64,000 nt of DNA. Origin: Aphelocoma coerulescens (taxonomy: Eukaryota > Chordata > Aves > Passeriformes > Corvidae). The translations under genes were made by a program, and so were the position numbers. The stretch is taken from contig NC_091014.1 in assembly GCF_041296385.1 (NCBI RefSeq), positions 63,062,578-63,126,577 of the forward strand, read 5' to 3'. The notes below the pieces were generated by a model. It saw nothing but the letters and a program-made list of their open reading frames with translations, ran no database searches and was not told the origin of the DNA. Shown one piece after another: positions 13,001 through 23,800 of this stretch (position 1 is the first letter of the stretch; every line of letters starts with the position of its first letter).

Positions 13001-16000
13001 CAACACAGTCCATACAGATCCTTCATTAACCTCTCCCAGTGCTGCCTGCAGCAGTCTGTGCATGGGGCAAAAGGCACCTCTCTGCTCCCCAGCACAACTG
13101 GGACACAGACAAAGAAACTGGGAAGAGGGTATGTACAAAAGCACACCAAAAGTCATCCCCACAAGTTGCAGAGTGGGATCCTGACCTATTCCCTCCTGTC
13201 CAAGGTAAGGTCCTCACCGTGCAGAGTATCACAAAGGGCTGTTGAGACCACCTTTGAATTGTTTTTCACACTCTTACCATCAGGCTCTTGTCGTTTCCTT
13301 GTTTTTCTCTAACCTGGATAAAACAACCCCCCACAGAGAATAGCCCAGAAATTGCTAAACAGTTGTCAGTGCTTCCAAACAGGGTTTAAAACTCTGAAAG
13401 CAGTAACTATGGCCTATGTCAAAGTCTCACTGAGCTGTTTGTCATCACAGGATTTCCCACCTTGCATTTCCAGTGTCTGCTAAGGAAATGCTGTATTTTC
13501 CTTTACAGATAAAAAGGGGGAACAGGATATGTAAACATTTTTTCCCCCCAGTACATCACCTGGGCTAAAGCACCACACCTGTACTTGAGGCAAACAACCT
13601 CCACGCACTAAAATTTAGATACCAGAGATTCCTTTTTGGGTTGTTTGCCTTTCATATTTTCCTCCTTATTCCTCACTACATCCCCTGTGGCACGCTCCAC
13701 ATTCTCTGTGATCCGAACACAATTTCACCGTTACCCCACAAGAAATCAAAGTACAGCTGAAACAACAGCACACAGGCACGAACTTCCAGACACAAAAGAC
13801 ACAAAGGGAACACACTGGCTGTGTCTGTCACTGTTCCTAGGCCTCCTCAAGTGCCCATTCTCCATATGCACAAGGAGCAGGTAGTCTTTTGTTAATGTCT
13901 ATTTCAGTAGTTCTCCAGAGGACCCGGGCCTGACTTGCCCTCCCCTGTCATCAATATCTGTGGCAACAGAAGACCAGTGAAGAGGCCACTTACATAAGCT
14001 GGGTACCTGGGAAGGTCCCAGGCTGCTCTGCCCCACCAGCCAGCCCCTCATATGAATGCCACCAAGCAATTTCTTCTTCCTCATTTTGTACATTGGTTAT
14101 TCTTTTGGCTAAGAGGTATTTGGAATGATAGAACTTCAAATAATTATCCATTTACATTCTATTTTATCCAAATTCCAAGTTCAGTTTATCAGAGGACAAA
14201 GTTGAATGCAAGTTCACTGACACTACATGGAAGCATCAAAAAACCCCAACATGTAATCAGCATTTTCAAGGAAAAAAATTTGGCGGGAGAGTTTTTTGTT
14301 GCTTGCCCTGCAGTCACAGAATCACAGAATGGGTAAGACTGGAAGGGACCACTGTGGTTCACCTGGTCCAACCTCCCTGCTCTAACCTGCAGGGTTTTCC
14401 CAGAGTATATTGTACAGGATTGTATTCAGATGGTTCTAGAATATCTCCAGTAAGGGAGACTCCACACCCTCTCTGTGCAGCCTGTTCCAGTGCCCTGTCA
14501 CTTGCACAGTAAAAAAGTTCTTCCTCAGTTTCAGGTGGAACTTCCAGAGCACCCGTTTGTGCCCATTGCCTCTTGTCCTATTCCCTGGCACCACAGAACA
14601 GAGCCTGGACCCATCCTCTTGACACCCTCCCTACCTTCAGATACTGATAAATATTAATGAAGCCCCCTCTCAGTCATCTTTTCTCAAGGCTGAACAGGCC
14701 CAGCTCCCCGAGCCAGTCCCTTCGTCATCTCTGCCACCCTCTGCTGGCCCCACTCCAGGAGCTCTGTGTCTCTCTTGTTCTGAGGAGCCCAGAACTGGAC
14801 ACAGCACTCCCAACGTGCCTCACCAGGGCTGAATAGAGGTGCAAGATCCCCTCCCTCGACCTGCTGGCAATGCTCTTCATAATACCCCCCAGGATTCCAC
14901 TGCCCTTCTTGGCCCCAAGGGCTCACTGATGGCTCAGGGACAGCCTATTGTCCACCAGGACCCCCAAGCCCTTCTCTTAAAGTCAGCTGAACCTCAGTGC
15001 TTCAGGTAAGAAGCAAGCAACTAAAGTAGATGTACTATGCAAAACAAAGACTGATTTAATGCCAAAGTCCCTAGGCAAAAGGATCTGAAGAAAGAGAGTA
15101 CAAAAACAACATAAACAGATTTATTTTCCTAACTTTCCCACTGAGACTCTAGCAGCACTTCAATGTAAGCAGAAAAGAACACTGTTAAAAAACCTGACTA
15201 AACAATTAAAAAAACATTAAGACAGTGACAGTAAACAGCAGAACCAAAAGTAACAGTTTTTAAAAATAATCTGGCTACACTTGGCATTTTAGTAATATGC
15301 ATTAACCATAACCTTGAAGGACAGGTATTAAAATATAAACCCAGGTTTTGTTTTTCTCTTTAAATAGGATTTTGCATACTGTAGGGGACATTTGTTCCAC
15401 AGGTAAGCAGTGGGAATGACACCCTCAGGTGTAACTTATGGCAGGAGCAGCTGACAGGCTCCCTCCGGTTGGGTGGGCGACACCAGCAAAGACCACACCA
15501 GAGAGGAACAGCACAAGGCTGCTGCCGGTGCCAGGCCTCAAGAAAAGGACAAGGACTTCTGCTACACCAAAAAGGAGGTGGGAAAACCCACAGGCACAGG
15601 AGCCCCACGTTGGGATGGACCACCCCCAGCACATCCTGCAGGCCTGGTTCCAGTCATCCTTATAATACAGGCTAAAAGCAGGCAAGCTGAACACACACGT
15701 ATGGCTCATGACATTCTTTTTTAGGTTAGAAAAGAGAAAACCTTCTCCTCTCCAAGAGCCCTAAAATGGCTCATGCCATCCAGACATCCCCTCTGTTTAA
15801 ACCTCCCGCCTGAACCCGCCCCAGTCTTACAACACGGCCGAGGTGGGAAGGCATAAAAAGGCATTGAGCTTCCCACGCCCACAGCTGCTGAAGCAGGAGG
15901 GAGACCGATTCCCGCTGGGTGCCGGGGCCCTCCGAGAGGCGACCCCCGTTTTAGGCGCTACCCCTCCCTCCATCTCTCCCTCCCACCCGGCCCGGCCCGG

Positions 16001-16016
16001 CCCCAGCCAGCATTAC
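7066..16016 (-). other. AGK: AGK intron 1
   Basis: This 9-kb first intron contains a CR1 fragment at 14314-14985. The part next to exon 1 (15,780-16,016) belongs to the CpG island. I found no other exon, RNA gene or repeat family in it; open frames up to 137 aa (10094-10507, minus) show no protein-like sequence. Confidence 0.85.
14314..14985 (-). mobile_element. CR1 LINE, 5'-truncated 3' end
   Basis: On the minus strand the element ends in tandem ATTCTGTG-type units (TCACAGAATCACAGAAT at 14314-14330 on the plus strand), the hallmark CR1 3' tail. Upstream, a broken frame reads ARWECCVQFWAPQNKRDTEL, which matches the end of the CR1 reverse-transcriptase ORF (Y/ECCVQFWAP motif). It carries frameshifts and stops, so it is dead. 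It lies in AGK intron 1 in the same orientation as AGK. The boundary near 14985 is approximate. Confidence 0.9.
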
Positions 16017-16240
16017 CAGTGCTTCCCATAGAGCCAGTGCCCACCCCAGCCCAGCAGGCAGGCCCCGAACGTGGATTTCTTCCAGTGGTTCCTGAGGGCC
16101 GCCAGCACTTTCGCCATCCCGCCCCTTGGGCCACGCCGGCCGCCCCTCGGGCCGCGCCGCCGCTCCCGTGCCCGGGCCGGCTCGGCTGGAAACGGCTCCC
16201 GCGGCCCCGGCGTTCCGCGCACGCACCCGGCCGCACTGCA
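15780..16240 (-). promoter_or_regulatory. AGK: CpG-island promoter and 5' UTR of AGK
   Basis: CpG dinucleotides are dense from about 15,900 to 16,235, flanking the AGK start codon, while the surrounding DNA is CpG-poor. A GC box (GGGGCGGG on the minus strand, 16118-16125) abuts the ATG. A near-match to the NRF1 site (GCGCACGCAC, 16217-16226) lies 100 bp upstream, which would suit a mitochondrial gene, but one motif match is weak evidence. There is no TATA box. The transcription start is probably within 16120-16240, although its exact place cannot be read from sequence. Confidence 0.7.
16017..16117 (-). CDS. AGK: AGK (acylglycerol kinase, mitochondrial), coding exon 1
   Basis: Reading the minus strand from the ATG at 16117 gives 33 codons beginning [15 protein letters not shown] and ending in [10 protein letters not shown], plus two bases (TG) before a GT donor (gtaatg, 16011-16016). 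From recall, human AGK has the same RNHWKK and [10 protein letters not shown] core in its first 35 residues. AGK phosphorylates mono- and diacylglycerol in mitochondria and is also a subunit of the TIM22 carrier translocase. This segment supplies the basic/hydrophobic N-terminus that places it in the mitochondrial membrane. The start has a strong context (G at -3 and +4). The frame stays open upstream to about 16678, but the homology begins at this Met, so I chose it. The exon lies in a CpG island. Confidence 0.95.
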
Positions 16241-16690
16241 CACAAACAAACAAACACACAAACTAACAAACAAAACAGCGCGAATCCCAAGGAAAAGAGC
16301 TTTCACTCTTCCCAGAGTCCCGGCGCTCGCTGCCTTGCTCCAGTCCCCGAGAGGACCTATTGTTATGGGCTCTTGGCTGCCAGCGCTGACACTGACGGCA
16401 GCACGGGCAGATGGAGATGGAGCGTAGCAGAGGACAAAAGTGAATCGGTCTTTTTTCTGCATCGATAAAAATATCCACGGTGCTGCCCCCGTCCCCACAA
16501 AAAAAAAAAACCAAAAAACCAACCAAGCAAGCAACCAACCAACCAACCAAAATAACCCACAAAAAACCCCAAACCCAAAAAACCCCAAACCCAAACCGAC
16601 CAAATAAAACACAACAACAAAAACCCCAAAGAAAACCAAAACAAAACCCACAAGTAAAGCAAAATCACAAACAAACAAACAACAAACCGA
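16236..16690. repeat. A/C-rich low-complexity tract upstream of AGK
   Basis: (CAAA)n-like units at 16236-16278 are followed, after about 200 bp of ordinary sequence, by a run made almost only of A and C (16495-16690) with AACC, CAAA and AAACCC motifs. The AGK-sense strand is therefore G/T-rich. It creates a long spurious open frame of Phe, Leu, Val and Gly codons on the minus strand. It begins directly upstream of the AGK CpG island. Confidence 0.9.
16567..16592 (-). promoter_or_regulatory. Predicted G-quadruplex motif upstream of AGK
   Basis: On the minus strand four G-runs (GGG, GGGG, GGG, GGGG) are separated by loops of 3, 6 and 3 T residues, which satisfies the usual G3+N1-7 rule. The motif is about 450 bp upstream of the AGK start codon on the sense strand. 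Folding or function is an inference. Confidence 0.5.
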
Positions 16691-16959
16691 AAATATTTCA
16701 GAATAGTCAGTTAGAAGAAATTATGTCTAGAAGGTACCTGGATTTTGCAGTTTAAGTCCAACCAAGAGGATGGCCATGAGAACCTGGAGAAATGTCTCCA
16801 ATCACGTATGGAAAGCACCGATCTCACAAGGATGCCATGCAGCCATGAACAGCATGAACATCCTGCCAGGGAAAGGTGGAAACATAACCAAGGGGCAAGA
16901 TCTGACCTCATCATGGAAAAAGCTTTAGTGGTGGTAGCCTCTCCTAGCATTAGGTTGTA

Positions 16960-17864
16960 ACTAGTATAGTCTATAACTATTTTTTCCAAGGTAACCCACC
17001 CAGTTGATCAAGGGAAGCCAGTACATGTAATCTGTTTGGATTTCAGTGAAGCTTTCGATGCTGTCTCTCATAGCATCCTCCTGGACAAAATGTCCAGCAT
17101 GCAGCTGGATAAACACATCATGTGATGGGTGAGCAGCTGGCTCATGGGTCAGGCACGAAGGGTTACAGTGAAGAGGGTGACATCAGAGTGGTGACCTGTC
17201 ACTAGTGGGGTTCCACAGGGCTCCATTCTTGGCTGTGACTTGGATGCAGGACTAAACTGGGAGGAGTTCTTGACTCCCTCAAAGGCTGAGAGGCCCTGCA
17301 GAGTGACAAACTGGAGAGTTGTCCCACTCTGCTCTGCACTGGGACGGCCTCACCTCGAATCCTGTGTGCAGTTTTGGGTGACGCAATATAAAAAAACCAT
17401 TTAGCTATTAGAGAGTGTCCAGAGGAGGACCATGAGGATGGTGAAGGACCTTGAGGGGAAGCTGTAGGAGAAGTGGCTGAGGTCACTTGTTCTGTTCAGT
17501 CTGGAGGAGACTGAGGGGAGACCTCATTGCAGTTACAACTTCCTCATGAGGGGAAGAGAAGGGGCAGACACTGATCTCTGCCCTGTGGTGACCAGGGACA
17601 GGACCCAAGGGAATGGCCTGATGCTGCGCTGAGAGAGGTTTAGGTTGGATATCAGGAAAAGGTTCCTCAGCCAGGGTGTGCTTGTACACTGGAACTGGCT
17701 CCCCAGGGCAGTGGTCATGGCACCAAACCTGACAGTTCAAGAAATATTTGGACAATGCTCTCAGGCACACAGTGGGATTCTTGTGGGTGATCCTGTGCAG
17801 GGCCAGAAGTCAGACTTTGATGATTCTTGGGGGTTCCTTCCAACTCAGGATATTCTAGGATTCT
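16960..17864 (+). mobile_element. CR1 LINE with reverse-transcriptase remnant and internal deletion
   Basis: The plus-strand translation reads VTHPVDQGKPVHVICLDFSE, then AFDAVSHSILLDKM, and further on VTSGVPQGSILG. These are standard CR1 reverse-transcriptase motifs (LDFSKAFDTVSH, SGVPQGSILGP). The sequence then jumps to the C-terminal part (LESCVQFWVTQYKKT), so the catalytic FADD region is deleted. The copy ends in TATTCTAGGATTCT, the decayed CR1 tail. Several stops confirm it is inactive. It lies in the intergenic DNA upstream of AGK. The 5' limit is approximate. Confidence 0.85.
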
Positions 17865-20800
17865 AACTCAGGCCAAGGTTTCCCATGACACATGAGGGAG
17901 GGTGAACAGCTGCAGAGATTTCATAAAAGTGCCAAGTTATGCAGAGACACCCCATCCTATAAGAAAGGAAGAGGGATGTTGGCCATTCCTAACGAACTTT
18001 TGGCTAAATAAGTGAGGTGAGGGAGCAATGCTGCTTTTGTAGACCACTCTTGACAGGGACCTCAGGTGAGGTGCAGACTCAGGAGAACAAGGATGTGCTC
18101 TGGCAGGGACCAGCAGGTCAGGGTAATGAATGTAACACTGGACAGAATATTTTTTTCTGAATGTTTTTTCCCTCTTACAAAATGCCATTTTAACAATTCA
18201 AAAACATCAAAGTCCATAAAATGGCTTTTGCCTTTTTTTTTTTTTTTGTAAAAAGCTTCCCCAAATCCTTCTGCTTAAGAATGTCAGGATGGGATATGAG
18301 TAGTAACAGAAGGTGGCTGCTTGAGGCCAAATTTGGGATTCTGGGTATGCAAAAGTCTGTTCTGCAAAAATCGAGTTGACACAGAAGATGGTCCAGAAGA
18401 CACTCTGCTGTTAGTGATAAGAAAAGCTGATTAAACCCTATGGATTAGTTTCCCTACTATGTTTTGGGGGTTTTTTCCCTTTATTTTGTAGAGCAGAAAA
18501 TATGGGATTTTTTTATTTTTTTTTAAGTATGAAAACATTAAATTATCTTCTCCTGATGAATATTTCAGGCATAACCTTATACAGTAGCCATTGCTTCCCA
18601 CTTAAATATTCCAGGTTCATCTGTCCAGTGCATCTCAGTGTGCTGAGTACATGCACTTGATGCAGTGCTGAATGTTCCAGGTGGTGTGGAGTGATTAAAT
18701 GTCCTAGTTTTCTTTTGGTGTTTGTCCTACTTTTTTAGAGGATTCAGGTGATATGGCCAACTGCTAACAGCAGTCATAGCCACAGATATTAGTACTCTCA
18801 TCCTTCTTTCCTTCACTTATGAAAAGATTTTGTGCTGATAAATGCTTTTCAAATTCATAATTCTCATGTGGTGGCACAAATAATTTACAAACATCTGTAA
18901 CTTCCTATTTTGCAGCCAAGTCTACCGAGTACAGTTATGTTCATTAATGATGTTTCCAAAACAAGCTTGGACTTTTAAAATAAAGCCTCTTTAGTATTCT
19001 AATATGTGTTCAGAGCAGTCAGAAATAATGCTCAAATGTAGGAAAGACCTGAGTATTTCTAAGATGGCTGAATGGAAATTTTCCTGTGTTCATAACCATG
19101 AAAACACATCAGAGTTAGTATAAGTGAGAAATTTTAGCTCAATTGCTAGTTGCCTTCAGCATCCCTAGCAGAGGGACTTGACCCTGCTTTGAGCAGGGTG
19201 GCTGAACAGGGTGAGGTCCAGAGGTCCCATCCCATCTTCCCTACTGGGACTGTGTGACGCTGTCTGAGCTTTTGGGTTGGTGATTTTTGATGTGGGGCTT
19301 TTTGAAGAGAGCTGTCGTTAGAAGAAAGAGACAGTGCAGACAGCAACAACAGATTGTGCACTTGTCTTTTTACTTGGCTTTACTTAGAACGCAGTGTCCA
19401 TTCCGAAATTCCTCCTGGCAAACACGTATGTCCTAGTTTTTGGCTGTGGCTCACCCTCAAGGTAGATCACACCTGCCATGCCGCTGCATGTACCAGGTAC
19501 TTCTCTTTCAGCTGTCCTAGTTTTCTGCATGTCAGATCAATAGAAGCAGGTATTAGAGTGTGTGCAATGGAAAATGAGAGGAAAAAGGACTGATCTTGAG
19601 CATCTTCTAGATTATGTGTGTAGTAATTTTTTAGGCCAAGTAAAATTCCTGCTTTCTTTTTCATAACACAGTTCAGAGGATGCTGGAATATCGGATTTTA
19701 TTTTCTTATGATTGCTAGGTGGTTTTTGCAAACAAAAGAATAATCCAAAAAGCTGCTCTGCAACTTTTAATACTTGACTGGGGACGTGTCACCTAAAATT
19801 ATCTCACCAGTTGTGTATGAAGACAGGTGAACACCTCATCCTGGTTACTAATTTCTGACCCTTTTATGATGAGTAATTTTTTTATCATCCTGTCTCTACC
19901 ATCACTTCCAAGCCTGTTAGTAGGAGAAGCTTCAGATACATGATCATGCTTCAGGCACATACTTATTTGTAACTTTGGAAAAGTCACATCCTCAGTCATC
20001 TCAGTGCTCAGCCACAGAATGTAAAGGGAACAGGAGAGAGGTTTTTGTCTACTGCTTGGCAATGCCCTGCAATTGGTAAGGACAGATAATCATTTAGTCT
20101 CACTTTCTGTCCAGCACAATCTGTGCCTATGTTTGCATAAAAATAGGGACCTCCCCAGCCCAGTGTAGTTCTTCTGTCATCCTTACAGCAATGGAGAATT
20201 GGGACCCCTCAGCCTGCTGGTTATTCCGGCATTTGAGACTCATCTATCCACAGTGTGGGAGTATGGAACAGCAGTGCTGTCAGCACATCCCGTGCCATCA
20301 CGGTGATTCTGGCTCTTCAGGTGCTTTCTTACAAGTAAAATGCAAATAGCTACTTGTGTTGCAAAGAGAACAAATTTATTGCTCTGCAGGAGCTGTGTGT
20401 TTACCACAGCGATGCAAGTCCATGTTCCTGCCAGACCGAGGCAGCGTTGTCTGTTAGAGTCTGCCCACGTCCCCCCGTTTTTACATTGATTAATATCCCT
20501 GTGGCCAGAGTGACAGGGAAGAGCGTCCTCACACAACCTTCAGGCTTTTGTGCAGCTGAAGAGGAGAAAAACAGAATCTAAATCTTTCCATGTCTCTCAC
20601 CCAGCAAGGGAGATTATAATTTGCTTTGTTTTAATTCTACAACACCCGAACACCAAGCATGATTTAAAGTGAGGGAGAGTCCTTTCCTTGGTGGATGTGA
20701 GCAGGAGTGACTGAGTATCTCTCCAGATCAGGCCATGGGATGGGTGCTCCAACCTTTCAGGCACATCCACCTCTGACTTTTCTTTACCACAAGCCACGGG

Positions 20801-23800
20801 CATAGGCTTGGCTGCAGACAGAACTCTTTCCCTTCCTGTCCAGGAGGGTCCCTGGGCTAGCTGAAATCTCTGGTGAGCTTCTCAGTCCATGTCTCTCTGT
20901 TTCTTTTCTCCTGGTTTTGTGTTCAGGGCCTGAAGCTTCTCTTCCACCATGTGTCCCGTGTCCCACTCCGTTCTACCCTGGCCAATGATTTATGTAAGAG
21001 AGAGAAGCACTGCAGCCACTGAAGCTAATCAGAGAAAGTTCCTGCCTGTGAGAGCAGAGAAAGTTCATGATGGATTCTCTTGCCCTCATTTCCAGCTCTG
21101 CCTGGAGGTGTGATTCCCTGGGGCAGTCATGTCTGCAGTCAGTGCCTGCTCCACTGGTTTGGAGAAAGAACTGAATCACACTGGCAGGGTTTTTGGTTGG
21201 GTAACTCAGAGAAGCTCTGCACAAGAATAATCTCTCCTTTCTTCTCCCTCCTTGCTCTTCCTTGGCTCGTCTGTAAGCAGAACTCGACCTGAGCTTCACC
21301 CCCTCTAGAAAGAAATTCAGGAACATGCCTGGCATATTTATATGGCAAAAACCAACCACCTTTGCACCCTGCCCCCTCTTCCTGCATCCGAGCTATTACA
21401 CAGAAATATTCCCTGATTCTCTGAGTTTATTAACCTTTTCTCCAAGGGAATGAATACAGATATTCACAGCTTTTGAACAGCAGCAGAAATCCATTAAGTT
21501 GCTCTGTGGCAATCTTGTCAGGAACTTGTTCCTTTAGCAGAGACACATTTCAGAATGCTCTACACTCACTCCCAAACCATTTGGATTCAGTAAATGCAGG
21601 TGCCACTGAGGCATTAGTGTGAGCAGGCCTGGACCCTAAGCTTTGAGCGTAGTTAGATCTCCTCATGGTCTGCTCCAAATGGAGGAACAAGCCCAGGGCC
21701 CTGGGACTGGGACCTACCCATTCACCCAGCAGCACAAGCCCCTGCACAGAAACATCTAGCAGCTCCTGTGCTAATTCTACACTCTACTTCTCAGTGACGG
21801 TCTAGCAAGAGCTACATCAAAGACATCAGTTTTGTTGCTGGTATATGTTCCTACCCTTAAGAAAGTCCTGCAGACTGAGGCTAAGGGCTCTCCTCTCTGA
21901 GCTCATGCTGTTACTATGGTACTGCTACATATTAGAGGAATGCACAGAAAACAGTAGGATAGAGGGAGGGAAGGAGAGAGCCCGAATGCACAGTGCAGAC
22001 CTGCTTGCAGGATGTGCATTCCCCTCTAAACAGCGGCTGTTTGGAAGGGATGTAGCTGCCACCCAGCAGGCTGGCAACACCAAACCTCCTGGCCTTACAT
22101 CTGCAGGCAGGTATTGTCACTTCTGCAGACTGAATCTGAGTGAGGGATAGGGATATAACCCATGAGACTCCTCGCTCAGGCATTTAGCTTTTGGCAGAGA
22201 TTAATGCTTATTGTTTAACAAAAGAAATAAGTCATATTCTCTCCTTTTATCCCCGTTGTACAGCTGGATGAGAGAGAGGGTAGGAAACTAAGGCTTTTAC
22301 ACTGTTCCTTGATTTCAGTGCATCCAGAAATGTTATATACTAGTTACCTATATTCACACTGAGATACTCCCTACCCAAAAATCCAGCTGCTGCTATATAC
22401 CATCCTGGTAATATCCCATAGCCAGATGATCTTGTATTCAGAAGAGCTCCTGAAAACTACTAATATATCTGCAGCAATGGTTCATTTTTCACTGAGGCAG
22501 TGACATCCTAATCTATGGACCAGATGGAGTGGGGCCTTGGGCAATTGTAATCAAAGAGCAACAGCCACAGTTTGAAGGAAAGAGATTCCCTGTTGGTTTT
22601 CTATTAAATGCGTCTATTTTCATTTTCTTTTGACTCAATTGTGTGCATCACCATGGCCCACTGAACACATCTGGCTGGCATCTTAGATCACATACCCAGC
22701 ACATTACTGTGTTTGCTCAAAGTTTCACTCATTCCAAAGTCAGTGGCAATGCTCTGTGACAACGACTTGTTTTATCCTTGTCCTTAGGTGGAGTTTGGGG
22801 ATCAACAGAAGGAGTTGCAGACAAAGGCAGGCTGAGAAAATCCATCACTGTAATGATGAACCACTCCCATTCCTCTCCACCAACCAAACACCTTTGCTGC
22901 TGTAGAAGGTGGAAGATTAATTTGTCTTGGATACTGGAGTGCAAAATATGACCACTTAGAAAAAGTATAATCCCACTGAGTTACTATAAATTGGTCTAGT
23001 TCAGTCCCTGCCAAAAGATACATTCTGCATCTAATACTGACAAGAACCTTTGCTCACAAATTGTAACTGGCCTTTTCATCAGGCAGTGTAGAGGTCTTAA
23101 TGTCTTCAGGTGTTGATGAACAAGTAATTGTATTTTGTCTCTTTCTTTTCTTTAAGTAAATTAGTTAAATTAGAATAAAATCTGATATTCTGCTTTTTCA
23201 TTGTCTCATAGCTTTCAACTATTTAAAGGTAATCATTTTACTTTTCCTGTGAGAAAAAGTTGTTGGAGTTACAGATCCTGTCATACATACTGCTCCCCTA
23301 GGTTTGGGAAGACATTAGAGAGCTTCTAAATGTTTTCTTTACAAACTCTGTACCATTTTCAGCAAATGTATTTCAACAAGCTCTGTGGCTAGTTTGGTTT
23401 TGAACGGTTTCACATTGCATTTATCTTCCAGAAAGTTACTAAGTGATATGGCTTTAAAAATTGCTTTTGTTATTTTCATGTTGTTAATTGACATGCTAAT
23501 TATGACTGCATTGCTTTTAAATCCCATGTTGTTTCTTTCCCTGCATACAGGGCATATTCTTTGAATTCCTATCACATTGTGATCTGGTGTCAGTTCAAAG
23601 ACTGGCTTTGCTTTTCAAGCTGTTTAGACATTCTTTTCACTTAATATGCTGCTTTAAGGATCTATGATAAGATGTTGCTGAGGGCAGTGTAAGAGTCTAG
23701 GACTTGACTAGATTAGAACAGCCATGTATTTTACATTAAATGAAAGTGGTTTGAACCACAGTAACGAGCCAGTACTTGTTATCCACGCTCTCCAAATGCA

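Noticed and set aside
16013..16678. 221-codon minus-strand frame rich in Phe, Leu, Val and Gly as an independent gene
   Set aside because: Its first part is the translation of the G/T-rich low-complexity tract, and only its last 35 codons are real, being AGK exon 1.
18233..18247. Poly(T) run as the tail of a minus-strand processed pseudogene or SINE
   Set aside because: No gene-like or SINE-like body or target duplication was seen next to it.
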